Below are positions 43,847-53,056 of a DNA stretch of 64,000 nt, piece by piece. How positions within the stretch are numbered: position 1 is the first letter of the stretch; every line of letters starts with the position of its first letter. This stretch comes from an uncultured Lachnospiraceae bacterium (lineage in GTDB: Bacteria; Bacillota; Clostridia; Lachnospirales; Lachnospiraceae): positions 186,001 through 250,000 of the forward strand of contig CAMUYQ010000002.1 of assembly GCA_947165025.1 (NCBI GenBank). Reading direction: 5' to 3'. Both the position numbers and the translations under genes were made by a program. The notes under the pieces were generated by a model. That model was given only the letters and a program-made list of their open reading frames with translations, was not told the origin of the DNA and searched no databases.

Positions 43847-43881
43847 TCGTTTCCATTGGATGATTTTAGGAGGAATAATAA

Positions 43882-44475
43882 ATGGCAGTCAACAGAGTAC
43901 CTGTATTGAAAAGATGCAGATCCCTCGGTCTTGAACCGGCGGTTTTGGGATATGATAAGAAGTCAAAGAGATCTTTGACAAGATCCAACAGAAAAGTAAG
44001 TGAATACGGACTTCAGCTTCGTGAGAAGCAGAAGGCAAAGTTCATCTACGGTGTGCTTGAGAAGCCTTTCCGTAACTACTACGAGAAGGCCGACAGACAG
44101 AAGGGCATGACCGGTGAGAACCTTATGATCATGCTTGAATCAAGGCTTGACAACGTTATCTTCAGACTTGCTTTTGCAAGAACAAGAAGAGAAGCACGTC
44201 AGATCGTTGATCACAAGCAGGTTACGGTAAACGGCAAGGTTGTGAACATTCCTTCATACCTTGTTAAGGCAGGCGATGTTATCGAAATCAGAGAGAGCAA
44301 GAAGGACTCTGTAAGATACAAGGAGATCATCGAGACAGCTGGCGGAAGGATCGTTCCCGCATGGCTCGATTGTGACCAGGAAAACTTGAAAGGAACCGTT
44401 AAGGCACTTCCCACACGTGAAGAGATTGATGTTCCCGTTGATGAGATGCTTATAGTCGAGTTGTATTCAAAGTAA
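43882..44475 (+). CDS. rpsD: 30S ribosomal protein S4, zinc-free type
   Basis: 197 residues. The N-terminal zinc cysteines of the C+ form are missing (one Cys only), so this is the C- form. The S4 RNA-binding domain spans about 88-150 ([26 protein letters not shown]). S4 starts 30S assembly and in several bacteria represses its own operon; the structured RNA at 42804 is the natural place to look. AGGAGG ribosome-binding site. Confidence 0.98.
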   Translation: MAVNRVPVLKRCRSLGLEPAVLGYDKKSKRSLTRSNRKVSEYGLQLREKQKAKFIYGVLEKPFRNYYEKADRQKGMTGENLMIMLESRLDNVIFRLAFARTRREARQIVDHKQVTVNGKVVNIPSYLVKAGDVIEIRESKKDSVRYKEIIETAGGRIVPAWLDCDQENLKGTVKALPTREEIDVPVDEMLIVELYSK

Positions 44476-44503
44476 TCAGTATCAATAAGAGAGGAGATAC
44501 TTT

Positions 44504-45463
44504 ATGTTCGATTTTGAAAAGCCGAGAATTGAAATTGCAGAGATTTCCGAAGATAAGAGATACGGCAGATTTGTTGTTGAGCCTCTTGAGAGAGGTTACG
44601 GAACAACTCTTGGTAACTCTCTTCGCAGGATCATGCTTTCATCTCTTCCGGGTGCTGCAGTTTCGCAGATCAAGATAGAAGGTGTTTTGCATGAGTTCTC
44701 ATCCATACCCGGCGTTAAGGAAGATGTCACAGAGATCATCATGAACATCAAGAGCCTTGCGATCCGTAACAATTCTTCGTCAAACGACCCTAAGACACTC
44801 ATCCTCGAGTACGAAGGTGAGGGCGTTGTGACAGCAGCGGACATCAGACTCGATCAGGACATCGAGATCCTTAATCCCGAAATAAAGATCGCCACACTTA
44901 ACGGTGGCGCAAACAGCAAGCTCTACATGGAACTGACGGTCACAAAGGGCCGCGGATATGTAGGCGCTGACAAGAACAAAAATGACGAACTGCCCATCGG
45001 CGTTATCGCTGTAGACAGTATCTATACACCAATCGAGCGTGTCAACATGACAGTCCAGAACACACGTGTAGGCCAGGTAACAGACTATGACAAGCTTACA
45101 CTTGATGTTTACACGAACGGAACACTCGGTCCCGATGAGGGCGTGAGCCTTGCTGCAAAGGTGCTTTCAGAGCATCTCGCACAGTTCATCAACCTTTCGG
45201 AGAGTGCACGCGAAGTATCCGTCATGATCGACAAGGAGCCTGAAGGAAAAGAAAAGAAGCTTGACATGAACATCGATGAACTCGAGTTATCGGTTCGTTC
45301 CTACAACTGTCTGAAGCGTGCAGGCATCAATACGGTGGCTGAACTCATCAACAGGACTCCCGATGAGATGATGAAAGTACGTAACCTTGGCAGAAAATCA
45401 CTCGAGGAAGTACTTGCGAAACTGAAAGAATTAGGTCTTCAGCTGAACGAAGGAGAGGATTAA
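44504..45463 (+). CDS. rpoA: RNA polymerase subunit alpha
   Basis: 319 residues. The N-terminal dimerisation domain includes [22 protein letters not shown]. The C-terminal domain with [14 protein letters not shown] and [12 protein letters not shown] binds UP elements and activators. GAGGAG precedes the ATG, and the stop is one base before the rplQ start. Normal length, no missing part. Confidence 0.98.
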   Translation: MFDFEKPRIEIAEISEDKRYGRFVVEPLERGYGTTLGNSLRRIMLSSLPGAAVSQIKIEGVLHEFSSIPGVKEDVTEIIMNIKSLAIRNNSSSNDPKTLILEYEGEGVVTAADIRLDQDIEILNPEIKIATLNGGANSKLYMELTVTKGRGYVGADKNKNDELPIGVIAVDSIYTPIERVNMTVQNTRVGQVTDYDKLTLDVYTNGTLGPDEGVSLAAKVLSEHLAQFINLSESAREVSVMIDKEPEGKEKKLDMNIDELELSVRSYNCLKRAGINTVAELINRTPDEMMKVRNLGRKSLEEVLAKLKELGLQLNEGED

Positions 45464-45464
45464 G

Positions 45465-46001
45465 ATGGCAAAATACAGAAAGCTGGGAAAGACATCCAGC
45501 CAGAGAAAAGCATTAATGAGAAATCAGGTTACACAGCTGATCTATCATGGAAAGATAACCACAACCGAAGCCAGAGCCAAGGAGATCCGCAAGGTAGCGG
45601 AAAGCCTTATTGCTCTTGCTGTTAAGGAACGCGACAACTACGAGACGATCGAAGTCGATGCAAAGATCCCTTTAAAGGACAAGGACGGAAAGCGCGTTAA
45701 GGAAGTTGTTGACGGTAAGAAGGTAACACAGTACGAGACGATCAAGAAGTCTGTCAAGAAGGATTCACCTTCAAGACTTCATGCAAGAAGACAGATGCTC
45801 AAGGTTCTCTACCCTGTTGTTGAGGTACCCGAGGCTGCTGCAGGCAGAAAGCGCAATACCAAGAACGTTGATCTTGTTGCAAAGCTCTTTGAGGACATCG
45901 CTCCCAAGTATGCAGATCGTAACGGCGGTTACACAAGGATCATAAAGGTTGGTCCCCGTAAGGGCGACGCTGCCATGGAAGTTGTTATCGAGCTTGTTTG
46001 A
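45465..46001 (+). CDS. rplQ: 50S ribosomal protein L17 with lineage-specific insertion
   Basis: 178 residues, against about 115-130 in most bacteria. [18 protein letters not shown] opens the normal fold. Residues about 62-100 are a charged Lys/Asp-rich insert ([19 protein letters not shown]), and a further stretch around 120-140 is extended. The C-terminal [20 protein letters not shown] is normal. L17 lies at the bottom of the 50S near the tunnel exit. Longer L17 forms occur in Lachnospiraceae. Terminated by the hairpin at 46030. Confidence 0.96.
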   Translation: MAKYRKLGKTSSQRKALMRNQVTQLIYHGKITTTEARAKEIRKVAESLIALAVKERDNYETIEVDAKIPLKDKDGKRVKEVVDGKKVTQYETIKKSVKKDSPSRLHARRQMLKVLYPVVEVPEAAAGRKRNTKNVDLVAKLFEDIAPKYADRNGGYTRIIKVGPRKGDAAMEVVIELV

Positions 46002-46029
46002 TAAAAACTGCATAATCTGTTAATCTTAT

Positions 46030-46058
46030 GGGAGTCGTGTATACGGCTCCCTTATTTT
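46030..46058 (+). terminator. Terminator of the ribosomal superoperon
   Basis: GGGAG-T-CGT and ACG-G-CTCCC pair with one T-G wobble around a GTAT loop (46030-46051), followed by TTATTTT. It lies 28 bases after rplQ, and the T tract runs up to 5 bases before the ecfA1 start, so ecfA1 translation signals overlap the terminator. Confidence 0.8.
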
Positions 46059-46062
46059 GACC

Positions 46063-46911
46063 ATGGACCTTATAAAAGCAAAAGAACTGATATTTGAATA
46101 TGTCCGCCGTGACAAGAACGGCGAAGTTGACGGATTTAAGCGTGCGATCGACGGGATCAGCCTGAGTATCAAACAGGGTGATTTTATTGCCGTTCTCGGA
46201 GCCAACGGCTCCGGAAAATCAACGCTCGCAAAACATCTCAACAGCCTTCTGCATCCGACGGAGGGTGTTGTTTTCGTTGACGGAAACGATACAGCCGATG
46301 CCGACAAGGTCTGGGACATCAGGAAAGCTGTCGGAATGGTGTTCCAGAATCCCGAAAATCAGATGATAGGCACTATCGTTGAAGAGGACGTCGCATTCGC
46401 GCCCGAAAATCTCGGGATAGAGAGCGACAGGATTAAGGAACGCGTCAAGGAAAGCCTTGATATAGTCGAGATGTACGAATACAGAAGATCCACGCCTTCA
46501 AAACTGTCCGGAGGACAGAAGCAGCGTATCGCGATAGCGGGAGTTCTTGCGATGCATCCGAAATGTATCGTTCTCGACGAGCCGACCGCCATGCTCGATC
46601 CCGAAGGAAGACGTGATGTCATCCGCGCGATAAGGGCACTTAACGACGTTGAGAATATCACGATCATACTGATCACGCATAACATGGAAGAAGCCATATA
46701 TGCCAACAGGATATATGTTATGGACAGCGGCCGTATAGTGATGCAGGGTACACCGAGAGAGGTGTTCTCCCATGTGGAAGAGCTTGAGCAGTACCGCCTG
46801 TCCGTACCGCAGGTGACACGTCTTGCATATGATCTGAGAAACGCAGGTCTTGACATCCCGCCGGGGATACTTACACGAAAGGAGCTATGCGAAGCCTTAT
46901 GTCGATCATAG
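46063..46911 (+). CDS. ecfA1: Energy-coupling factor transporter ATPase 1
   Basis: 282 residues. Walker A GANGSGKSTLA (about 47-57), Q loop QNPENQ, signature LSGGQKQR, Walker B CIVLDEPTAMLD. EcfA1 with EcfA2 powers the shared EcfT module that serves vitamin and metal S components. ATG 46063 is used; there is no Shine-Dalgarno site, and an in-frame TTG lies at 46057. The gene begins directly after the operon terminator, so its expression may depend on read-through or a poorly defined promoter. Overlaps ecfA2 by 25 bases. Confidence 0.93.
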   Translation: MDLIKAKELIFEYVRRDKNGEVDGFKRAIDGISLSIKQGDFIAVLGANGSGKSTLAKHLNSLLHPTEGVVFVDGNDTADADKVWDIRKAVGMVFQNPENQMIGTIVEEDVAFAPENLGIESDRIKERVKESLDIVEMYEYRRSTPSKLSGGQKQRIAIAGVLAMHPKCIVLDEPTAMLDPEGRRDVIRAIRALNDVENITIILITHNMEEAIYANRIYVMDSGRIVMQGTPREVFSHVEELEQYRLSVPQVTRLAYDLRNAGLDIPPGILTRKELCEALCRS

Positions 46912-47747
46912 TCAATCATCTTGATCACGTGTTCAGCCCCGGAACGGTCTTCGAGAAAAAAGCTCTCAGCGATGTATCGTTTAAGGTTGAAAACGGAGAA
47001 TATATCGGGCTTGTAGGTCATACCGGGTCCGGAAAATCAACGCTCGTGGCTCATCTCAATGCACTATTGGAACCGACGGGCGGGGGGATATATTATGACG
47101 GAGTTGATATTTTCTCCGAAGGGTATGACAGAAAAGCGCTCAGGGGAAAAGTCGGTCTGGTATTCCAGTATCCGGAGCATCAGCTGTTTGAAGAAGATGT
47201 CTTCTCGGACGTCTGTTTCGGGCCGAAAAATCTGGGGCTTGACAGATCAGAGGTTGAACTTAGGGCATATGATGCATTAAAGGCCGTGGGCGTGAAGGAT
47301 GAGCATTTTTATGTATCCCCGTTTGACATTTCCGGCGGGGAAAAGCGGCGTGTGGCTATAGCCGGCGTTCTTGCGATGAAACCGGAAGTACTCATACTTG
47401 ATGAGCCATGCGCAGGACTTGATCCAAAGGGCAGGGAGGAGATACTTTCGCTCGTTGATGATCTGCACGATAATCTCGGCATAAGCGTCATACTTGTATC
47501 TCATTCGATGGATGATCTGGCTGAGCATGTTCACAGAATACTCGTTATTGACGGGGGAAAACTTGTAATGGACGGTGAGCCGCGTGAGGTGTTCAGGCAC
47601 AGACCGGAGCTTGACGCAATGGGACTGACTGTTCCCGAAGCTACCGCGATCATGTCCGATCTGAAGAGGATGGGACTTGCTGTCCGCGATGATCTTATCA
47701 CGGTTGAAGAAGCAAAGAGAGAGATATTGAGAGTGTTCGGAAGATGA
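46887..47747 (+). CDS. ecfA2: Energy-coupling factor transporter ATPase 2
   Basis: 286 residues. Walker A GHTGSGKSTLV, Q loop QYPEHQLFEEDV, signature ISGGEKRR, Walker B VLILDEPCAGLD. QLFEEDV is typical for EcfA2. The first ATG at 46887 is only 2 bases from GGAG; ATG 46899 (MSIIVNH) has wider spacing and could be used instead. Starts inside ecfA1, and its stop overlaps ecfT by 4 bases. Confidence 0.93.
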   Translation: MRSLMSIIVNHLDHVFSPGTVFEKKALSDVSFKVENGEYIGLVGHTGSGKSTLVAHLNALLEPTGGGIYYDGVDIFSEGYDRKALRGKVGLVFQYPEHQLFEEDVFSDVCFGPKNLGLDRSEVELRAYDALKAVGVKDEHFYVSPFDISGGEKRRVAIAGVLAMKPEVLILDEPCAGLDPKGREEILSLVDDLHDNLGISVILVSHSMDDLAEHVHRILVIDGGKLVMDGEPREVFRHRPELDAMGLTVPEATAIMSDLKRMGLAVRDDLITVEEAKREILRVFGR

Positions 47748-48544
47748 TAAGGGATATAACACTTGGACAATTTTATCCGGCAGATTCCGTGCTGCACAGG
47801 CTCGATCCCAGGGTCAAGCTTACCGGGACGCTTGTTTACGTTATCTCGCTGTTCCTGTTTCAGAGCTATATCGGGTATCTGGTCGCGACGGCCTTTCTCG
47901 TATCGATGATCGTGCTGTCCCGTGTTCCTGTTTCGTTTATGTTCAAAGGACTGAAGGCGGTGTTCATACTAATTCTTGTCACTGGTCTTCTCAATGTGTT
48001 CCTGACGCCCGGAAGAGAACTGGTGACATTCTGGAAGATCACTATCACAATAGAAGGACTCAGGATGGCCGGTTTCATGGTGCTCCGCATTGTATATCTC
48101 ATTGTGGGATCATCGATCATGACGCTTACAACGACACCGTCAAGCCTTACGGACGGGCTTGAGAAGGGCCTTGGATGGCTGAAGTTTCTGAAAGTGCCGG
48201 TACATGAGATAGCGATGATGATGTCGATCGCCTTAACGTTTATTCCTGTTCTCCTTGAGGAGACTGACCGTATCATAAAAGCCCAGCAGGCAAGAGGAGC
48301 GGATTTTGAGAGCGGCAATCTTATCCGCCGCATAAAGGCACTCGTGCCGATACTTGTGCCGCTTTTTGTTTCCGCATTCAGACGCGCCAATGACCTTGCG
48401 ATCGCAATGGAATCAAGATGCTACCGCGGCGGTGAAGGGAGAACGAAGCTTTATCCGCTGAGGTATCAGGGACGTGATGTTGCAGCGTATATCGTGCTTG
48501 CCGTGTATCTTGCAGGTACAATATGCGTGGGGATACTGTTCTGA
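47744..48544 (+). CDS. ecfT: Energy-coupling factor transmembrane protein
   Basis: 266 residues, five or six membrane helices. ADSVLHRLDPRVKL opens the protein. The coupling helices carry QQARGADF (ARG motif) and AMESRCYRGG, which insert into the two ATPases. Together with EcfA1A2 it serves S components encoded elsewhere; none lies in this window. The stop overlaps the truA start (TGATG). Confidence 0.93.
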   Translation: MIRDITLGQFYPADSVLHRLDPRVKLTGTLVYVISLFLFQSYIGYLVATAFLVSMIVLSRVPVSFMFKGLKAVFILILVTGLLNVFLTPGRELVTFWKITITIEGLRMAGFMVLRIVYLIVGSSIMTLTTTPSSLTDGLEKGLGWLKFLKVPVHEIAMMMSIALTFIPVLLEETDRIIKAQQARGADFESGNLIRRIKALVPILVPLFVSAFRRANDLAIAMESRCYRGGEGRTKLYPLRYQGRDVAAYIVLAVYLAGTICVGILF

Positions 48545-49323
48545 TGAAAAGACGCATCATGCTCACAATCGCATATGACGGTACCGATTACAACGGCTGG
48601 CAGATCCAGCCCGGCGTTCCGACGATAGAGGGGGTTCTGAATGAGGAACTCTCAAGGCTTCTTGATGAGAATATCAAGGTTATAGGAGCATCGAGAACGG
48701 ATGCCGGAGTACATGCAAAGGGAGCGGTGGCGGTATTTGATACTGAATCGAACATACCCGCCGAAAAGTTCTCTTTTGCCATCAATCAGAGCCTTCCGGA
48801 AGATATAGTTGTGCGAAGGTCAGAAGAGGTGGCGCCTGATTTTCACCCGAGAAAAGTCGACTGCCGCAAGACATATCGCTACAGCATTTATCATGATGTG
48901 TTCCCCGATCCGACAAAAAGCAGGTATTCACACTGTTTTCATTATCCGCTTGATATTGATGCGATGGAAAAGGCTGCGGGATACTTTGAGGGTGAACATG
49001 ATTTTGCGGCATTCTGCAGCGCGGCTGCGGATGTTGAATCGACTGTCAGAACGCTATACGATGTTACCGTGATCTGTCATGATGACCCGACGGTCATCGG
49101 AGAACGCGAATATTTCGGAGATATCGATATATATGTAACCGGAAACGGCTTTTTGTACAACATGGTCAGGATCATAGCCGGCACGCTCATCGATGTCGGA
49201 ACGGGTAAGATAAAGCCCGAAGATGTCCCCGGTATCATTGAGTCAAAAGACCGAACGCGGGCCGGGAATACGGCACCTGCGAAGGGACTGACGCTGATGG
49301 GGTACGAGTTTGCGTCTCTCTGA
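48544..49323 (+). CDS. truA: tRNA pseudouridine synthase A
   Basis: 259 residues. The catalytic Asp lies in GASRTDAGVHAKG (about residue 53), with YDGTDYNGWQ at the start and FLYNMVRIIAGTL near the C terminus. It makes pseudouridine at tRNA 38-40. The ecfT-truA order is standard in Firmicutes; rplM and rpsI, which often follow, are not here. The start at 48544 shares a base with the ecfT stop. Confidence 0.95.
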   Translation: MKRRIMLTIAYDGTDYNGWQIQPGVPTIEGVLNEELSRLLDENIKVIGASRTDAGVHAKGAVAVFDTESNIPAEKFSFAINQSLPEDIVVRRSEEVAPDFHPRKVDCRKTYRYSIYHDVFPDPTKSRYSHCFHYPLDIDAMEKAAGYFEGEHDFAAFCSAAADVESTVRTLYDVTVICHDDPTVIGEREYFGDIDIYVTGNGFLYNMVRIIAGTLIDVGTGKIKPEDVPGIIESKDRTRAGNTAPAKGLTLMGYEFASL

Positions 49324-49346
49324 TACCACCACCGCTGTAATATTTT

Positions 49347-50642
49347 ATGGAAAAAGATGATAAGGACAACAGAATACAGGATCTTGCCGACAGAGTGCTG
49401 AGTCTGGCAAGAGACAGCATAATAGTAAGATTCCGGTTCTTTGACAGAGTACTTGCGAGAATAGAGATAACGGCGGATGAGACAAAGTCAGGGTATTTGA
49501 GTGATGCCGGAAAGCTTACGTACAACCCGGTAAGACTTCTTCGTGACTGCCGTGATGATCAAAACTTCGCGGTAAGGCTTCTTCTGCATGTCATATTCCA
49601 TAATATCTTCATGCATCACCTGAGGGATGACAAATCAAACAGAAAATACTGGGACATTGCATGCGACATCGCGGTCGAGAATACGGTATTGGCGGTATGC
49701 GACAGCTTTTCGCGTCTGAATGACACGGATGCGAAGATCGTTCTGTCGAAGCTGAACAAGTGGATCCCGCACCTTACGGCTGAGCAGATATACGCCAAGT
49801 TCATTGTCGGCGGTATATCGGAAGATTCGGCGGCCGAGTACGAAAGGCTCTTCTCGATGGATATCCATCAGACGGATGAAACATCCGATAAGGAGGAGAT
49901 CATAATATCGCAGCAGGAGTGGGAGAAGATCGCAAGGAGGGTATCCGCTGAGCTGAAATCCTTCTCAAAGGATATCCGCGGATCCGATACGATCATTTTA
50001 AACCTCGGAGAGGGTGTGCGAAAGCGTTATGATTATGATGACATCGTGCGAAGGTTTGCTGTGATGAACGAAGAGATAAAGGTCAATCCGGATGAATTTG
50101 ACTATATCTATTACATGTACGGCTTGACCGAGTATGAGAACATGCCGCTGGTTGAACCTCTCGAATACACGGATGAGAAGATAATAAAAGAATTTGTGAT
50201 CGCTGTCGACACTTCAGCCTCAGTCAGGGGGAAGACCGTGAAGTCGTTTCTTGAAAGAACGTATGACCTTCTGGCGTCATCGACATCTTTTTCCGAATCG
50301 ATGAAAGTTCACATCATTCAGTGTGACAGCGACGTGACCGCGGATGTTATAATAAAGGACAGAGCCTCTCTTAAGGAAGCTGCTGAAAGGATGCAGGTAA
50401 AGGGGTTCGGCGCAACGGACTACAGACCCGTATTTGAGTACGTAAGGCAGCTTCGGGAAAAAAGGGAGCTTGCGGCATTGAAGGGCCTGATCTATTTTAC
50501 GGACGGGTACGGCATTTACCCTGCACAGCCACCGGGATATGACGTAATGTTCGCATTCGACGGTCAGGATGATTTCAGACCGCCATGTCCTGCATGGGCA
50601 ATGGCCGTGACGCTCGATAATGACAGCAGGAGCAGATCATAA
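49347..50642 (+). CDS. VWA-like DUF2201 protein with degenerate metallopeptidase motif
   Basis: 431 residues. The N-terminal part follows the putative metallopeptidase domain found with VWA-like DUF2201 proteins: NPVRLL, then LLLHVIFHNIFMHHL, then WDIACDIAVEN. The expected HExxH is HVIFH (81-85), so the catalytic Glu is Val and the zinc protease activity is probably lost. The C-terminal part is VWA-like: FVIAVDTSASV gives a metal-site DTSAS (288-292), and LIYFTDGYG a later Asp. The stop overlaps the MoxR-like gene by a base. Such VWA/MoxR pairs act as metal-dependent chaperones or remodellers; the target is unknown. No Shine-Dalgarno site is visible. Confidence 0.75.
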   Translation: MEKDDKDNRIQDLADRVLSLARDSIIVRFRFFDRVLARIEITADETKSGYLSDAGKLTYNPVRLLRDCRDDQNFAVRLLLHVIFHNIFMHHLRDDKSNRKYWDIACDIAVENTVLAVCDSFSRLNDTDAKIVLSKLNKWIPHLTAEQIYAKFIVGGISEDSAAEYERLFSMDIHQTDETSDKEEIIISQQEWEKIARRVSAELKSFSKDIRGSDTIILNLGEGVRKRYDYDDIVRRFAVMNEEIKVNPDEFDYIYYMYGLTEYENMPLVEPLEYTDEKIIKEFVIAVDTSASVRGKTVKSFLERTYDLLASSTSFSESMKVHIIQCDSDVTADVIIKDRASLKEAAERMQVKGFGATDYRPVFEYVRQLREKRELAALKGLIYFTDGYGIYPAQPPGYDVMFAFDGQDDFRPPCPAWAMAVTLDNDSRSRS

Positions 50643-52123
50643 TGAACATCAAAGAAGCAAAAGAATACATCAAGGATACGGTAAGTGCTTATCTGAAGAA
50701 GGATGAGTTCGGTGATTACAGGATAAGCGTCGAGAAGCAGCGCCCGATCTTCCTGATCGGAGCACCCGGTATCGGAAAGACTGCTATAATGAGCCAGATC
50801 GCAGAAGAACTCCAAATTGCACTTGTGAGTTATTCTATGACCCATCATACGAGACAGTCGGCATTGGGCCTGCCGTTTATCAGCAAAAAATCATATGACG
50901 GGGCTGAGGTCAGCGTGTCCGAGTACACGATGAGCGAGATCATCGCGAGTATATATGACACGATGGAGGAATCCGGTGTAAAGGAGGGTATATTGTTCCT
51001 TGACGAGATAAACTGTGTGTCCGAAACACTCTATCCGTCAATGCTCCAGTTCCTTCAGTATAAGGTGTTCGGAAAGCACAGTGTTCCCCGGGGATGGATC
51101 ATAGTAACCGCGGGTAATCCTCCGGAGTATAACAGGGCGGTAAGGGAATTCGATGTTGTCACGCTTGACCGTATGAAGGTGATCCCTGTTGATGTCGATT
51201 ACCCTGCATGGAAGGCATATGCCGAAAAACGCGGTGTTCACGGTGCGATACAGGGCTTTCTCGAGAGCAACAGGGACAGTTTCTATAAGATCGAAACGAC
51301 AGCATACGGCAAGACATATGTTACCGCGCGCGGCTGGGAAGACATGTCGGACATGATAAAGCTTTACGAGGAGGACGGCAAGACCGTCAATGAGTCTCTG
51401 GTATGTCAATACATCACGGATGAGAAGATATCCAAAGATTTCTGTGCTTACTATGATCTGTACAACAAGTATAAAAGGCAGATAAACGCCGAGGAGATAT
51501 TTGAAGGACAGCTTTCCGAGAAGACGAGGAAGACTGCATCAGCGGCCTCTGTGGATGAAAGGCTTGCACTGACAGGCCTCCTTGCGGATACGGTCAAGTC
51601 AGAGACAAGGGATATTCTTTCCGTTTACCGTGTGCTGACAAAGATCCGTCCCGCGGTATCATCCGTGGCCGATCTGGACAACACGCAGGCCATTGAAAAA
51701 CTTGACGCTTTCATTGATTCGGTAAAGAACGCCATGGCGCGTAGATCACGTGCGGGCTCGCTGTCGGCCGAGGAGCGTACCGGCAGTAAAAGGATAATTA
51801 AATTCTACACGGATGCGAAGAAAGCAATCGGATCGGGGAAAAACATCAAAGAGATATACAACGGACAACTGACGTCTCTTAAGGAGCGTGCTACACGCGA
51901 GAGTAGCCGTATTGACTGTCTGTTTGCGGGTATGGATGAGATGTTCGGGCGCGAGAGCAACGAAGTTCTCGTTCTTGTGACTGAGCTTACCCTCAGCCCG
52001 GATACAGCAGAATTCCTGTCGGTGTTTAAAAGCAAGGCGTATGATGAGCATAACAGCGTGCTTCTTGTAAATGACAGGGCAAAGCAGCTGCAGGATGAGA
52101 TCAGGGAGCTGAATGAACTTTAA
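50642..52123 (+). CDS. MoxR-type AAA+ ATPase
   Basis: 493 residues. Walker A GAPGIGKTA (K46), Walker B ILFLDEINC, sensor 1 in VTAGNPPEYN and an Arg-rich stretch near VVTLDRMKV place it in the MoxR/RavA-like AAA+ group. The part after about residue 270 is helical without a recognised domain. MoxR proteins usually work with a VWA partner encoded beside them, as here, to insert cofactors or remodel proteins. It overlaps both neighbours (start with DUF2201, stop with the LRR gene), so three subunits are made in a fixed order. Confidence 0.85.
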   Translation: MNIKEAKEYIKDTVSAYLKKDEFGDYRISVEKQRPIFLIGAPGIGKTAIMSQIAEELQIALVSYSMTHHTRQSALGLPFISKKSYDGAEVSVSEYTMSEIIASIYDTMEESGVKEGILFLDEINCVSETLYPSMLQFLQYKVFGKHSVPRGWIIVTAGNPPEYNRAVREFDVVTLDRMKVIPVDVDYPAWKAYAEKRGVHGAIQGFLESNRDSFYKIETTAYGKTYVTARGWEDMSDMIKLYEEDGKTVNESLVCQYITDEKISKDFCAYYDLYNKYKRQINAEEIFEGQLSEKTRKTASAASVDERLALTGLLADTVKSETRDILSVYRVLTKIRPAVSSVADLDNTQAIEKLDAFIDSVKNAMARRSRAGSLSAEERTGSKRIIKFYTDAKKAIGSGKNIKEIYNGQLTSLKERATRESSRIDCLFAGMDEMFGRESNEVLVLVTELTLSPDTAEFLSVFKSKAYDEHNSVLLVNDRAKQLQDEIRELNEL

Positions 52124-52965
52124 TGAACATAAACGGTTTTGAAGTAAAAGACGGGATCCTCGATCTGTCCGGTACATCAGTAACGGTCATTGAAAACAAG
52201 GCATTCTGGGCCGCAAGGGCCATCAGGGAAGTACTTCTTCCCGGCGGAATGGAACATATCGGTGACTGGGCTTTTGCTAAATGTTCGAATCTGGAGAGAG
52301 TAACGTTTCCGGATGATTTTCGCCCTGATCTGTTCGGGCGCGATGTGTTCAAGGGATGCGACAGGCTGAAGCATATAGGCTTTAACGATTCGGATGATGT
52401 GACAGCGCATTTTCTGGCGCTTTGTGCCAACAGACTCGGATTTGACAGACTGATCCAGAGCGATGATATCGGAAAAAAGAGCTGGTACGAAAAGTGGGAT
52501 ATCTGCCTTGCAACAAGGATAAAAAGCGATGATGCCGAGGCCAGGATGAGTGCTGCGCTGTGCGGAGAAGAGGATATCTCTTATGACGGGATCGGTTCTG
52601 TTGACGGAGAGATGAGCGGCGAGAGTGAGGATTTTGTGTCAGCCGCTGCCTACAACAGGAGCATTCTCTGCTATGTACGGCTGATAAACGACAGGTATCT
52701 TTCGGATGATATGCGTCATCTTTTGGAGAAGCATATATCTGACAACAGGTTCGGCGAAGGGTACGGAAGCAGTTTTTATGCGATATTTGAAGAGTGCGGG
52801 GGAGACCTTGGATTACTTCAGAAATACCTTGATATCGTAAAGCCTGACAGGAAGATGCTTCTTGAGATGACATCCGCACTTTCCGCGTCTGAGGTTGCCG
52901 CAAAATCATATCTTATAGGCCGGCCCGACCGGGGTGAGGATCCGCTGGCCGATCTTCTTCTGTGA
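52123..52965 (+). CDS. LRR (BspA-like) protein of the MoxR cluster
   Basis: 280 residues, no signal peptide or membrane segment. Residues about 10-95 form three or four BspA-like leucine-rich repeats (VIENKAFWAARAIREVLLPG, IGDWAFAKCSNLERVTFP, FGRDVFKGCDRLKHIGF). The remaining 180 residues are helical and unfamiliar. Although this LRR type is mostly found on surface proteins, this one looks cytoplasmic. Coupling to the MoxR-like gene (TAATG) suggests it is a target-binding or adaptor subunit of that complex, but no such role is established. Confidence 0.7.
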   Translation: MNINGFEVKDGILDLSGTSVTVIENKAFWAARAIREVLLPGGMEHIGDWAFAKCSNLERVTFPDDFRPDLFGRDVFKGCDRLKHIGFNDSDDVTAHFLALCANRLGFDRLIQSDDIGKKSWYEKWDICLATRIKSDDAEARMSAALCGEEDISYDGIGSVDGEMSGESEDFVSAAAYNRSILCYVRLINDRYLSDDMRHLLEKHISDNRFGEGYGSSFYAIFEECGGDLGLLQKYLDIVKPDRKMLLEMTSALSASEVAAKSYLIGRPDRGEDPLADLLL

Positions 52966-52976
52966 AGAAAAATCCC

Positions 52977-53005
52977 TTGATTAAGATAATTTGTGCATAT
53001 AAAAT
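52977..53005 (+). promoter_or_regulatory. Promoter for the arabinofuranosidase gene
   Basis: TTGATT (52977-52982) and TAAAAT (53000-53005) separated by 17 bases; the start would be near 53012, giving a 45-base leader that ends in AAGGAGG. No obvious operator repeat overlaps the promoter. Confidence 0.75.
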
Positions 53006-53056
53006 GAACGTATCGCGTGTTTTAACGATATTATCCGTCTGTATAAGGAGGCTTTA

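Noticed and set aside
46030-46062. Promoter for ecfA1 overlapping the superoperon terminator
   Set aside because: TATTTT lies close to the ATG, but no -35 hexamer is found 16-18 bases upstream.
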